From: Lineus longissimus
Lineage: Eukaryota; Nemertea; Pilidiophora; Heteronemertea; Lineidae
Length of the DNA: 64,000 bases
NCBI RefSeq assembly: GCF_910592395.1
Contig: NC_088314.1
Span: 13,332,001-13,396,000, forward strand
Direction of reading: 5' to 3'
A program made the translations under genes and the position numbers. This document shows positions 1 through 10,950 of the stretch, piece after piece. How positions within the stretch are numbered: the first letter of the stretch is position 1; each line of letters begins with the position of its first letter. Below the pieces are notes generated by a model, which saw only the letters and a list, made by a program, of their open reading frames with translations, had not been told where the DNA came from and did not search any database.

Positions 1-588
1 GATTCTGCAGTTCATCCAAATCAGCCCAAAGCTTATGTGTGTAGCACACAGGGTTGATGGAGCTAGTTAGGATGGAGCACCATAAATTGAAAGAAGTGAG
101 AAAATGAAAAACAGAAGTTTTGCTGCTCTCTTAGCCCACACTAGCATGAAAGCAGGTGCAAAACAGCGAGCACATCACTTCAGGAAACATCGAAATTCGA
201 CTACATAGTGGGAATTGGCCACTTCCTGAGCATGTTTTTACTGCTGCACGTAAATTACTGTGTAGTCGATTTTGGCTACATCGCAAATTTTGCATAACGT
301 ACCAGTTGAAATCTCAAAATCTATATGAATCAATCTTATTGGCTGAAATTTGGTCAAGATATGGATACTGTTTGCAAATAGATTTCTTGAAAATTTCTTG
401 ATGAGATGATGCTTAATTGCTGTGATATAGGAGAACAGAGGCAAAATGTGACAATATAAATGAATGAAAAACATGTGCATCGAAAGTACCGCGAGTGGTG
501 TTTTTGTCAATATCAACAAAGGTTCACTGCATGATTTTTTTCTTCAACTTCTGAAATTCGAAACAACTTAATCCCTTGCCTCCCTAGA
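1..588. other. non-coding, no gene recognised
   Basis: Open frames here are at most about 93 codons, overlap on both strands and show no domain or motif I recognise. There is no recognisable repeat or RNA gene. Confidence 0.6.
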
Positions 589-672
589 GGGGACGATATA
601 TCGTCCCCATATTTTGTCTCGTGTATACCTTGTAGGGACTTTATATCGTCCCTATACTAATGCATTAGTATA
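589..672. repeat. cluster of three adjacent palindromes
   Basis: GGGGACGATATATCGTCCCC at 589-608 is a perfect 20-bp palindrome. An imperfect one of the form TAGGGAC...GTCCCTA follows at about 632-653. TATACTAATGCATTAGTATA at 653-672 is a second perfect 20-bp palindrome. The first two share the GGGAC...GTCCC arms, so one may derive from the other. No protein-binding site of this form is known to me. Confidence 0.85.
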
Positions 673-3016
673 GAACTCGCATTACAAGTTGTACACTATT
701 ATACAGTGTATTCGTGTCCCTGGTGATCTGCAGAAGACTATATTTAGTTTCATTCATAGTTTGCAGAGGGCGCTGCAGTTTGATAGGGGCTTGTGCAGTG
801 TCACAGTACACGAACTGATTAGCATATAAATTAATATTATGTTGTATTATTCGATTAATCAGTAATAGACAATAGCCAAAGGTTATCAATCAAGTTACGT
901 TGATCATTTACAGGTTGTAACTGCATCAATTACTTGTTCAAATAAAAAAAATCAATCAATTAGAGCAAAATCAATCAAAAAATATTGATTATTATTGATA
1001 ATTGATTACTAATACCCAGTCGATACCAACAAACAACGCCAATTGATAGCCAAGGTAATCAGCTTTACAAAAATGTATGGTTTTATTAATCAATGATGCA
1101 TAATGAAGGAGCTACAATATTTTAAAGTATTTTTACGTTATTTTCCATAAAACTGGTAAAAAATCTCGGTACATAGCATTACATTGACCTCGGGAGCCAA
1201 AGGGTTAATGAAAGAAATGCACACTGAGAAGTGAGAAGTAAAAGGTGCCATTCTTTCTTGATGCGTGACAATGGCATTAAAGGTTCACAGGCAACCCTAT
1301 CTTTGACTCTGGGAAGAATTACTGCTGATTTGTTTTTGTGTTCTAGAGCAAGACACTCTTCCCTAACTTGCTTCGTCTTTTGATTGAGACATAAAGCTTA
1401 TCGCCAGCGCATACAAAAGGCATTCACCAAGTGAAAAACATGAGTAGCTTGCAATTGACTCCACCTCTGGTCGAAGATGGAGTCACTAGGTCAATCAGCC
1501 TGACTGGTGCGTAACGATAGTGGCTTGCAAAAAGGGTCACCCGTTTTGGTGGAGGAATACCTCTGCAGAAAAACATCTGCAAGTACAGAGCGAACACTGA
1601 AGGAAAAGAAGAAGTGAAGAGGCTTTGATTTGTCTCTTTGCTGTAAAGATGATTAGTGATGGTACAGGTGAGACTGGGGAGATCAACCAAAGCTGATCTC
1701 TCATTGTCCTACATGTACCTCGAATATACAGGAAAGTTTCTTCAGATTTTGATATTACGCTGGATATCTCTAAGCAAGAAATCAGACAACTTTGATTGTT
1801 TCAGTAGGGGTACTACATATAAGGAACCTGCATTACATGTACATGTAGTCTAATATCCGGGCATCTTCCCTTAAGAATCAGTTCAAAAATGCTTTTACAT
1901 TATTCATGTTAATCACAACCGTTGATACAGATGAGACGAAATTAGAGGTGAGCATTGAAGGTTGCTAGCCCAAACTGTGTTTTCCATTGTTTCTCTCTCT
2001 GGGTCACCTTTAACTCTTTGACTGCCAGAGTCAAAAATTGTCTTTTCACCCTTGAGTGCCAGAAATGCACAAATTTTTTAATGTTCTTGGCTCTCAGGAG
2101 CACCTCAATCAACATATCTGTACAAACAAAAGGGATATACAGTTCCAATAGCAGAAAATTCATCCAATATAGGAGAAATATTTCAAAAACGTTAACTCGA
2201 CAATTTGTTTTGTAATAGTCATATGTAAAGCATCTATGCGTCCACCTTCCTGAATTGCCTACCTTTCCAGAGCCTGCTGAGATTTCTTGACCTGAGACAC
2301 AATGACTAACAGATTTGACAGATATCATACCTTTTGCTGAAAGAAAACCTTACTCAGTCTGATTTGGCCTGCCCTCTTGTCCATTTGCGTGTGTTGTCCA
2401 TTTGCATTTCCCTGGTGACATACATAGAAGAAGTTGGAAATATGTACTCTTCCTAAAGTGCGAGGCATGTACTTCTACGATGAGGTAACTCAAAAGCCAT
2501 TTCCTTGGTAGCGAAAAAAATTCTTTTATGTTTGTCATGTTTGTTGAAGTTGTGTTTGCACCATGTCTTTCATTCTCCCAAACGTACAATTCGTTTATTG
2601 GCGGACATGAGTCATACCTCAAGAAACCTTCATTGTTTAATCGCCTAATTTATGTCGTCACTTCATCGTAACATGCTTTTACATTGTGCAAGTCAGATCA
2701 GTTTAGATTTTGACCTAATATTCAAATGTTCAAGGTCTCAGAGGTCAAACTCAAACATTTTACTGATGGTGGCATGTTTTTTTTGTTATTATTAACAATT
2801 GCTAACAATTACTAACAATTTGGGTTCTGACAAATGACTTGGTTGGTTGCTCCCAAAAAAATTGTGTCTTATTGGGTATAGAAGCAGGGCCAGAGGAATT
2901 TTCCTTTGGATATTCAGCCCTGTCACTAATTCAACATGGCCACCAGCAATTCTACATTCTCTAAGTCAATTGAGGTTTTTTTGTAAAATGACAAACTTGA
3001 AATCGTCTTTGAGATT
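673..3016. other. non-coding, AT-rich
   Basis: No gene recognised. About 930-1020 is very AT-rich with reiterated AATCAAT/ATTGAT words. Frames up to 128 codons (about 1942-2328, minus strand) have opposite-strand partners of similar length and no motif, as expected by chance. Confidence 0.55.
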
Positions 3017-3117
3017 GTTTTCACTCTGCTGAAAAAGCTCTACAGGCTGCATAATTGTGTTCGGCAAAAAACCATCAGAAATTTTTCAAAAGTTGTAAAA
3101 AAACCTTTTTTCAAACA
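3017..3117. repeat. fragment of AAAAACC/GGTTTTT MITE family
   Basis: Shares ordered words with the fuller copy at 13622-13870: a TTTTCACTnnGCTGAAAAA block, then TTGTGTTnGGCnAAAAA, then a run ending in AAAAAACC. It is a truncated member with no coding capacity. Confidence 0.55.
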
Positions 3118-3607
3118 TGTAGATGCAGAGTGTGTCTTGCAAAGGGGATAATTTACACAGGCTCTGACTTTCTAGTGATATCTGGTGTATCAGAATAGCT
3201 CAACCCATTCAAAGATTGTTTCATACTGCAACCACATGACTGGTTATCCCTGGAGGGTCACATATGAAGATAAATAGTATAAATCATATAAATGCATGCA
3301 GCTATAATAGGGCCGTTTAGACGACAGAAAAAAGGCCCGATGAGATCCGATCGAATCCGAATGGGGTCTAAATTTCCCTGGTGTAAACGCAAACCGATCG
3401 GGTCTCATGTGGTCCCATCGGGTCTTCAAGTGGTCCACCTCTTTTGCTGGTTCCATCGGGGCTAATCCGGATGCATCCGGATCAAATTTGGTCATCTAAA
3501 CGCGATCGGGCCTAATGCAGTCTTATCTGGACTAATTTTTTTACCTACACGCATGCGTATTGGATATGGTACTTCGGCAATACTTCCTTTCATTATAAAC
3601 GCGTGTA

Positions 3608-3619
3608 TTTTCGCGGGAA
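3608..3619 (+). promoter_or_regulatory. E2F-like site TTTTCGCGGGAA
   Basis: TTTTCGCGGGAA fits the E2F consensus TTTSSCGC on its core. It lies 64 bases upstream of the ATG at 3683, a promoter-like position for the truncated MADF/Myb-like gene. Function is inferred. Confidence 0.4.
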
Positions 3620-3682
3620 TTAATGTCGTTTTGATTGTCAGTTTTATAGTATTTTCTCTTGGCTTATTTTCATTATTCCAAT

Positions 3683-3796
3683 ATGGTGAAGGATAAGTTC
3701 ACGGACACGGTTGTTTTCGATCTCATACATATTTGGAGCGATCAATCCATTCAGCGGAAGCTAGATAGCAGCTACCATAAGAACGAGCTTGCCTAG
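3683..3796 (+). pseudogene. truncated MADF/Myb-SANT-like DNA-binding domain start
   Basis: An ATG opens 37 codons before TAG. The peptide has an acidic/basic start, then an LIHIWSD core, then SIQRKLD and SYHKNE. This is the pattern of the first helix and following turn of MADF or Myb/SANT-like domains: Leu-Ile-x-x-Trp-(S/E), then a Tyr-(R/H)-(N/K)-(K/N) segment before helix two. Such domains normally run to 80-90 residues and recruit a transposase to element ends, or act as transcription factors. Here the frame stops about halfway and the sequence then passes into non-coding element DNA, so this is a 5' remnant of a longer gene lost in the deletion that made the element non-autonomous. The start is chosen because the conserved pattern begins about ten codons after this ATG. 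Similarity is judged by eye. Confidence 0.5.
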
Positions 3797-4309
3797 TACC
3801 ATTATAACCCGCATTGCGGCGCTAAATCGGTGACGCCACCGCGACATCCTGCGGATTATTGTTGTAACCAAAAGAAATTAGCCCACATCAGTCCTCATTG
3901 CTGTTAGCATCTAAACGGGTACATTAAAATGAGACCACATCCGGTCTGGAATGGGGTTCGATCGGATTGGATCGGAATGCGGTCTTATGCGGTCTTTTTG
4001 GAAAGCGTCTAAACGGCCCTATAGATACTGCAAAAAAAGAAAGCGTATGTTTTTGATCCTGCTTTATAGCTGTATCGGCAAGATAATAGTGTAAATAGCT
4101 TTTGACCAGATAACGAAATGACACCCCTCTTTCATTGCAAAAAGCATGGTGACTTTCTACCAGCAAATTTTTTTTTTCAAAACAATTCCTAGATTCTAGT
4201 TGATGGTATCACGTATAATATTTTTATGCCAATGTCATTGTCTTTCCTTTCGGTTGACTCAGTATTGATGGTTAAGAAGGAAGCAGAAAATGCCTCTATT
4301 TGACCTTAC

Positions 4310-4480
4310 AATCTTAAAAATAAAGGTTTTGAGCTGTTAAAAAACCTTTAAAGGTTTTCAGTCAAGACAAATATGCACCCCGTAGAGGTTAAATGGTAAA
4401 ATGAAAAAACCCAGATGGTTTTCGAGATCGGGAAAAGCCTCTGAGGAATTTTCACTTTGCTGAATAACAGGATTTGTGTA
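4310..4480. repeat. partial AAAAACC/GGTTTTT MITE family copy
   Basis: Collinear with the first two thirds of 13622-13870: AATAAAGGTTTT, AACCTTTAAAGGTTTTC, ATATGCACCC, a block about AATGAAAAAACCCAGATGG, then TTTTCACTTTGCTGAA. Diverged, no coding capacity. Confidence 0.65.
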
Positions 4481-7400
4481 TTTGACCTCAGACATGTCAG
4501 ACATGTTACAAAGGAAAAATATAATTGAACCCGATATAAGCCTTACTCAAAATGCTTACCTTGCATCCTTGACTAAGGTATCCGTTTTCTATTTTACATA
4601 TGAGCGAGCAAAAATCCAGTCCCCATGACTTATAGGTCGACCGTAGGCATTTATTTCATCATCGTAGCAAGAGTCTCCCATCTCCTGTGGGCCACATCCT
4701 AATTATCTGGAATGGTAGAGTATTGGTGCATCTTAGATGGCGTGATTGGGTGAACTTAACCCCGGGTCGGGTTGGAGTTGTTCCCACGGAGAGAGTGGTG
4801 AGGAAATGTTATAATTGTGTCATCTAAACATCACAAGATGGCATGTTACAGTCTTGCGGGGGTAATCAGTGATAATTTGATCAAATTAAGCATGATCAGT
4901 TGACCATCTGGTTGTCATAAGTAATTTCTCTCCGAGTCCTTTGTTATCATCACTCATATTAAGAATAATATCATTCATTTACTTTAACCCTTTAAAGTGT
5001 ATGTATGGTATGTCTTGATTATATGTGTATTGCCAATAATAAAAAAAGGAGAGAAAAAACAGTTGAAAAAGTCGAAAAGTCGGTTTTTGTATGTGCTCTA
5101 CAGACTAAAACTTTCGACATTATTGTGATGTCATTAGACAAAGATTAATGTTGCTACTATGTGGCAACTGCCCGAAGAGAGAATTAGCACTTTTAGCTCA
5201 AAACTGACTAATTTATATTGAATCCCTCAGCCATATCTCACATGACATCCCGCGGTCAGAGCTTGCCCGTTGTGGTTTTAGGAATTGTGGTAGCAGCCCA
5301 ACTTTTGAGGTAAAATCTTAAGAAAATTTGTGGCAATATCACTCGTTCATGTTTTGCATTTTAAAAAGTGGAAATTTAAGTTTAAATTTAAGGTTTTCAA
5401 AAGATCGCTTGATCAAAACAAAATACATTCTAATGAGAAACGTGGATTTTTCCAGGTTAAATGCAGATTGATATGAGATTTGTGGATGACACCACGATGT
5501 GTGTACCTGAACACTGGCATCTGTCTGGTCTGTGGTGGCACATGTGGGTTCACCCCTAAGAAAAAAAGGTGCAAAATATATGAGATGTCTGGTACCATTG
5601 ATTAAAATGGCGCTGAAACCAGGTATCAAATAGTAGTCACGTCATTCAGTTTTAGCAGTTTTTTTGCATGAGGATCAATATCAGTCCATCAACATAATAA
5701 AGACCTCAATTTCAGATCCTTTTTTTTCTACTTCCATTTTTGCTTTTAGCATGTTTAGTCTTTCTAGGCATTACTATGTATATGTGTTCCATAAAAGCAC
5801 TTAAGCAGTTGAACTATTGACTTTTAGAAGTCCAATGCCAGTGAAAACGGTGCGAGAAGGAAGACAAATTGTTTTAAAAAAGCGCAAGCATGAAGATCAC
5901 AAGGGTTAAGAACAAGTGGTTCAGCATGATCAATTCTGTTGACTTCATTTACAACAGCTCTGGATCTGAGATTCTGTCCATTTTGAGATCGAAATGTGAT
6001 CATCTCGTATTATCAAGTAATTGTGCATTAGCCTGGCAGGGGCAGCTGATCCAATCCATGGCACAAGACGATTGGCTGATAAAGGACATAGGGACAGAAA
6101 GACCAACTCAACTCAATGCTCATAACAATACCTCTTAAGAAAAAGTCCATCCTCCTTACTTCATGTACTTGAGCTATAAATGTAGTGTGGATCAAGTTGA
6201 TGGCTAGGCTAGGTTGGGCTGACCCTTATACCCTTTGATGGGCAGATGTTGTTTGAGGTTTATATTTTTGACTCGGGACAGACCAATTCTGGTGGAATAG
6301 TCTGAACTATATTATGTTTTTAATTTGATAGGAGGATTTGTTTCCTCACAAATAAAGAGTTGTTGTTCTGAGTGAGCCCAATTGTTTGGAATTGATTTTT
6401 TGTCTCTCAAGTCGTTCTGAGACTCCTGTCTTCACATTCCTCAAAGATAACTTACTGATTTATACAGATTGCCAATGGGGAGAGACGGTTTCTAATAATT
6501 CTCCCGTAAGAATCTTTAGAAGTATTCAGTGTTTCCTGCCTGGAGCAGTATATGTACCAGATACCCTTATATATTTGAGGCATGCTACTAGTGCCTTCAT
6601 CCTTTTTTTAGTGGTAATTTATTAACTTTCCTGTAACTTTATGTTCCACTCCAATCTGAGTGAAAACAAACTCATTTGCTGATGACTCGGGATGGTAAAA
6701 GTTCGTTTCGATGGATAAAGGTGTATAATGTCTCCAGCTAAAACAGTGCAGCATTGCTATACTGGTAACTGGGTAAAGGACCAAAGGTGATTGTTACATG
6801 TAGCCTTAGGCTATGCATGCCTTAAAATCTGCACACCAGCATGGTTGCATTGGTCAAATCCGCCAAAAAGTGAAGTTGTGTGAAATTGCAAATATTTTCT
6901 TAATTTGGCCCCTGTGCCCTTGAGAAGTGTACAAAACCAAAATCAGGTAACTTGTGCCATATCATATTGTAGAATATGAGAGATACTCATAGTTACTGAG
7001 CCAAACACCGATTTATGCCATTTGACCTCAGTGACCATGAAGAGTAGGTCAAATCAAAAACCAGTATGGTATCTGATGTAGCTTTGGAAGGACATGTAGA
7101 AGTACCTTTCAAAGTATTGAAAATGAGTCAGTAATAAGGGAAAATTGCACATTCCCAGAAATACCAAGAAATTATAGATAAAAAAGCGATTTTTTCCATT
7201 ATTTACCAAAAATCCTGTGATGTGAAAATGTATCAAAAGTTTCTCCTCTTGTTACACACTTACTGGACTTCTTCAAAGACCTTGAGTTATATGTGTCCAC
7301 AAAATTGTCTGACCACTGATGGAATGACAAAAATAGATCACATATTCACAAATTGCAAACAAGGAGAATTTCCAACTGGTACAGCAGAGGCCTATTATTA

Positions 7401-7561
7401 CTCCTGTCATTAAGCTGTGACAGTGTAGATTTCATTCTAAAACAATATTCACAATATTTCCCTTGGTTAGAGTGCACTGTCCTTTCCATAAAGGCAACAA
7501 GGTTTCACTAAAGAAATTAACCAATTTAACCCGTTTAGTGCTAGTGCAACACATTTGTTGT
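4481..7561. other. non-coding, no gene recognised
   Basis: Frames of 60-96 codons occur (for example 5890-6138 plus and 5339-5629 minus) but none has a domain, convincing splice signals or a repeat partner. Confidence 0.5.
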
Positions 7562-7665
7562 TATATAATGATAATAATTATAGTCCATATTTATATAGCG
7601 CTTAACATACTATGAGACCCTACAACTCATATGCACGGTGTCGATTCCTAGAGATTACTACCACA
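7562..7665. repeat. TTTATATAGCGCTT-type dispersed repeat fragment
   Basis: The block at 7575-7610 contains CATATTTATATAGCGCTTAA. This word type, TTTATATAGCGCTT, is common in dispersed short repeats of many animal genomes. Only one fragment is visible in the window, so assignment rests on general knowledge. Confidence 0.35.
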
Positions 7666-8497
7666 CTATAAATGACTGCTTGAAATCTATCATATTGATT
7701 CATCTGATTTATTGATTATCATCTCATACAACTTCTGCACGAAAGGGATGAAGTAAATCGGTGGTCTTTGGATATAGAAATAAACCAAAAACCCCTATTC
7801 ATTCATAATTTCCTTATATGTGACCTAAAGCATCAATATGAGTCGGAAATCACCAGACACTTTTATAAGTAAGATAAATAGATAAATACTTCATCTGACA
7901 CAACATCTTGTTGTAATTCAATTCATATGCCTGCCACGGTAGCCATCTTTAGTTCCAACACACAGGCGGGGCATATGCCACGCTCCGCGTTGCTCCTGTT
8001 CTTTATACAATGTCATGTACACTGGATTGTTATGACGGGCTCTTGTCGTTAGATTGTCAAAGAAAGTCTCTGGTTCACTTCCTATTATTTTAGATGAATC
8101 CAAATGAACATTTCAGGGTAAAATTTTCATATTCTTTGGTTTTGTCTGCGGATCAAAGCACAGAGGGTATATGATGAAAGCATGAAAGCTTCACATTGCC
8201 TGACATTAGAATATAAGCTATTAAGAGTCGATCCCATCAGGGATAAAAATATAGCGGTATTCGATCATTCGGGGACTTCCAATACAGTTCGTGTCTCGAG
8301 GGCTTGACTTGGCAGTTGATGATTATTTTCAAGGGATTAGGAAGATGGAAATTGATGTTATAAGAAATGGGTTTAGGTCCCGCCAGAATGATCTTATGGT
8401 ATTTCCTTGTATATTGGCGGTTAACCATTTAGAACAAAGTCTCTTGCACTGTTTGTAAGTATGCAGTCATAATTAAAAGTGATTTAACCCTATAGAA
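7666..8497. other. non-coding, no gene recognised
   Basis: No domain-bearing frame or repeat partner seen. Confidence 0.5.
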
Positions 8498-9125
8498 AAT
8501 GAATGGAATCCTGGAGCCTTAACCCCGTGGAGCAACAAGTCTTGGTGTTTCTCCTTCCCATCATTTCACTATCCCTTGAGAAAGGGAACCCTGGAGTATT
8601 GGCTGTCGTGGAGCAATCAGTCCATGTACTTCACCTTTAATCATTTGGCATCCATTGAGGAAGGGAAACGTGGGGTCTATTCTGTCTTGGAGCAACCTGT
8701 CTGTGTACTTCACCTTTCCATCATTTTACTATCCCTTCTGAAAGGGAACCCTAGGGTCTTAGCTGTTGTGAGGCAACCAGACCGTTTTCCCCTTCCCATT
8801 ATTTCACATCCATTGATAAAGGGAACTCTGGAGTATTGGCTGTTGTGAAGCAACTACTCTGTGTGTTTCACCTTCCCATCATGTCACCATCCCTTAAGAA
8901 AGGGAAACCTTGGGAATAGACTGTCGTGCAGTTACCAGTCTTTGTATTTCCCCTTCTTATCAATTCTCGTTTTAGGAAGAAAAAACCCTGAGGTTTTTCC
9001 TGTCATGGAGTAAACAGTCCATGTGTCTCCACTTCTCGTCATATCACATCCATTTAGGAATGGAACCCTGGGGTCTCGACTGTGTCAATGAGTTTACGTT
9101 CTCTCAATATTTCACTTCCCTTATT
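8498..9125 (+). repeat. tandem array, about 80-bp unit, 8 diverged copies
   Basis: The word AAAGGGAACCCTGGAG and variants recurs at about 8500, 8576, 8658, 8740, 8818, 8897, 8975 and 9056, each followed by a GGCTGTCGTGGAGCAA-like word and a CTTCCCATCATTTCAC-like word. Units differ at many positions, so the array is old. A 90-codon frame across part of it is a by-product of the repeat. Confidence 0.85.
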
Positions 9126-9333
9126 ACCGTATTTTCCGGATTATCCCCCGCACTGCCCTATGACCCGCACCCCCTTTGACCATTACCTAAAGCCACGCAA
9201 GACCCGCACCTGATTATGACCCGCACTGCTCCAAGACCCGCATTCTCCAAAAATAGTAAGCCATTCATTGATGTTGACATCCTAGAACCGCCATGTTTTT
9301 TCTAATTGTTAACCAAAGTGGATCAATTCCAGC

Positions 9334-9518
9334 ATGGCCGTAACTTGTTTTGAAGTGAAGGGCCGTCTCAAAACTCAATATTATGCATTGGTAGGAAATA
9401 GAAAAAGAATCGGCGTTTATATTATGATGTGTACGACGACCATACCTTCACCAAGTGGAGTCTGAAAAAGACATGTCTGAAAAATGTACAGATTATGCCC
9501 TATAACAAAACATTATGA
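9334..9518 (+). pseudogene. frameshifted coding remnant inside the 9127-10948 element
   Basis: From ATG at 9334 the frame reads a short basic protein containing KGRLKTQYYALVGNRKR and then GVY. Continuing in this frame gives low-complexity residues and a stop at 9463-9465. Moving by one base near 9423 gives a much more protein-like continuation (YYDVYDDHTFTKWSLKK) to a stop at 9516-9518. This suggests a single-base indel in a real ancestral frame of about 60 residues or more. I do not recognise the family. Position just inside the left end suggests an element-encoded protein. The downstream part may have been lost in an internal deletion. Confidence 0.35.
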
Positions 9519-9684
9519 CATTATACCAGTATACCTACCACAACATCGCTTATGAGATGCCCCAAATAAGACTGTTTTCCCTAGCGGAGACATCACAAAC
9601 TATGCGATCATGGCGGAAATATTGGTTGAAAACAATGCAAAAACGATGGACATAAATCCTTATCAAGTAACCAGTTTGGTCCCC

Positions 9685-9740
9685 TTTTTAGCTCACCTCT
9701 TAGCAGAGGTGAGCTTATCCCATACCGTGGCGTCCGTCGT

Positions 9741-9778
<38 letters not shown>

Positions 9779-10823
9779 CGTCGTCCGTTAGCAGGGCACG
9801 TTTCGTAACTGTTAGAGCTATTGAGTTGAAACTTGGTACACATGTACCCTTATGTAATGACACCTTGGAGACCAAGTTTCGGTCCGATTCGTTTCATGGT
9901 TTGGCCACCAGGGGGCCAAACGTTAAAAGTGAAAATATGCAATATCTCCCTTAATAGTAGTCGGGAAATTTTGAAAAAAATATGGTAGGTACTTCTAGCA
10001 AAGGTGCATCATATATCCTCCGGGTTTTTGATTTGACCTCCTTTTCAAGGTCACAGAGGTCAAATGGTGTAAATTGGCCGTTAGGATGTAACGATGGCAC
10101 GTTTCTAAACTGCAATGACTATTGATACCAAATTTGGTACACATTTACCCCTTAGTCAGGTGATCTCAGGGACCGAAGTTTGGTCCAATATGATTCACCA
10201 CTTGACCACCAGGGGGCAAAATCCAAAAACCTTAAAAATGTGATTATTCCTTAACTTCTTGCCCGATTGCCACCAATTTGATATCATGGGTACATCTAAC
10301 CACCATACAGTATATGTCACACAGGTTTTTAATTTGACCTTCTTGTCAAGGTCACAGAGGTCAAATGGCGTAAATTCGCCGTCAGGCCGTAACTATGGCA
10401 CGTTTCTTAACTGCAATGACTATTGATCACAAATTAAGTACACATGTACCCCTTGGTCAGGTGATCTCAGGTACCGAAGTTTGGTGCAATCTGATTTGCC
10501 GTTTGGCCTCCAGGGAGGGGGCCAAATCCTAAATTCTCCAAAATGCCATTATTCCTAGTAATGACTTGCCCGATTGGCACCAATTTTATATCATAGGTAC
10601 ATCTAATTCTAACAACCATTCAATGTGTCACCCGGGTCTTCTTTGATTTGACCTACTTTTCAAAAGGTCACAGAGGTCGAATGTACTGTATATTGGCCAT
10701 TTTGGGGAAATTGTAATTGCTTGGACCTACATCAAACCTAACACTACATGACACAATACCATGCTCTTTATCCATCTTTCCTCCACATGAGGTGAGCACA
10801 ATGGCCCTGGCCATTTCATTTTT
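9685..10823 (+). repeat. hairpin-headed repeat family 1, copy A
   Basis: Starts TTTTTAGCTCACCT with a head hairpin (AGCTCACCTCT/AGAGGTGAGCT), then a GTCCGTCGTCC head and a (GTC)n tract to about 9788. The body is three diverged units of about 300 bp, each with GGCACGTTTC, a CACCAGGGGGC-type motif and CAAGGTCACAGAGGTC. It ends in AGGTGAGCACAATGGCC and TGGCCATTTCATTTT. Very similar copies lie at 34191, 35399 and 49765. The (GTC)n tract reads as poly-Arg in frames on both strands; this is not a gene. It lies inside the 9127-10948 element. Confidence 0.92.
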
Positions 10824-10950
10824 CTTTGGGGTTGGGGCTTATCCCTCTCAGAATCCACGCAAGACCCGCAACTTTGTATTACCCGCACCCACACTTTTTG
10901 GGCCTGTTTGAGGGCAAAAAGCCGCGGGTCATACGCCGGAAAATACGGTA

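Larger units (their letters stand above)
3307..4022 (+). mobile_element. non-autonomous TIR DNA transposon, 716 bp
   Basis: The ends are perfect 17-bp inverted repeats starting ATAGGGCCGTTTAGACG (3307-3323) and ending with its reverse complement (4006-4022). Subterminal regions are rich in GATCGG/CCGATC and GGTCT words in opposite orientations. Internally it carries an E2F-like site (3608-3619) and a truncated MADF/Myb-SANT-like start (3683-3796), so it is a deletion derivative of a coding element. It shares the block GGTGTAARCGC and a variant of GCGCCATCTGT..CCGGAT with elements at 24361 and 39469. The target duplication is short and not resolved. Superfamily is inferred only; PIF/Harbinger relatives often carry such a DNA-binding gene. 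Confidence 0.8.
9127..10948 (+). mobile_element. TIR element with CCGTATTTTCCGG ends, split by a 1.1-kb repeat
   Basis: Ends CCGTATTTTCCGG (9127-9139) and its reverse complement (10936-10948) are flanked by TA on both sides, consistent with a TA target duplication. Subterminal regions repeat GACCCGCAC words. The 9685-10823 repeat sits inside, so the original element was about 680 bp. A decayed coding remnant lies at 9334-9518. The TA target fits Tc1/mariner/pogo-type elements, but no transposase motif is visible. Confidence 0.7.

Noticed and set aside
9610-9954. Arg-rich proteins (runs of R) at this and the three matching repeat copies, on both strands
   Set aside because: They are translations of the (GTC)n tract in a dispersed repeat; both strands give poly-Arg, and the frames run into non-coding repeat body.
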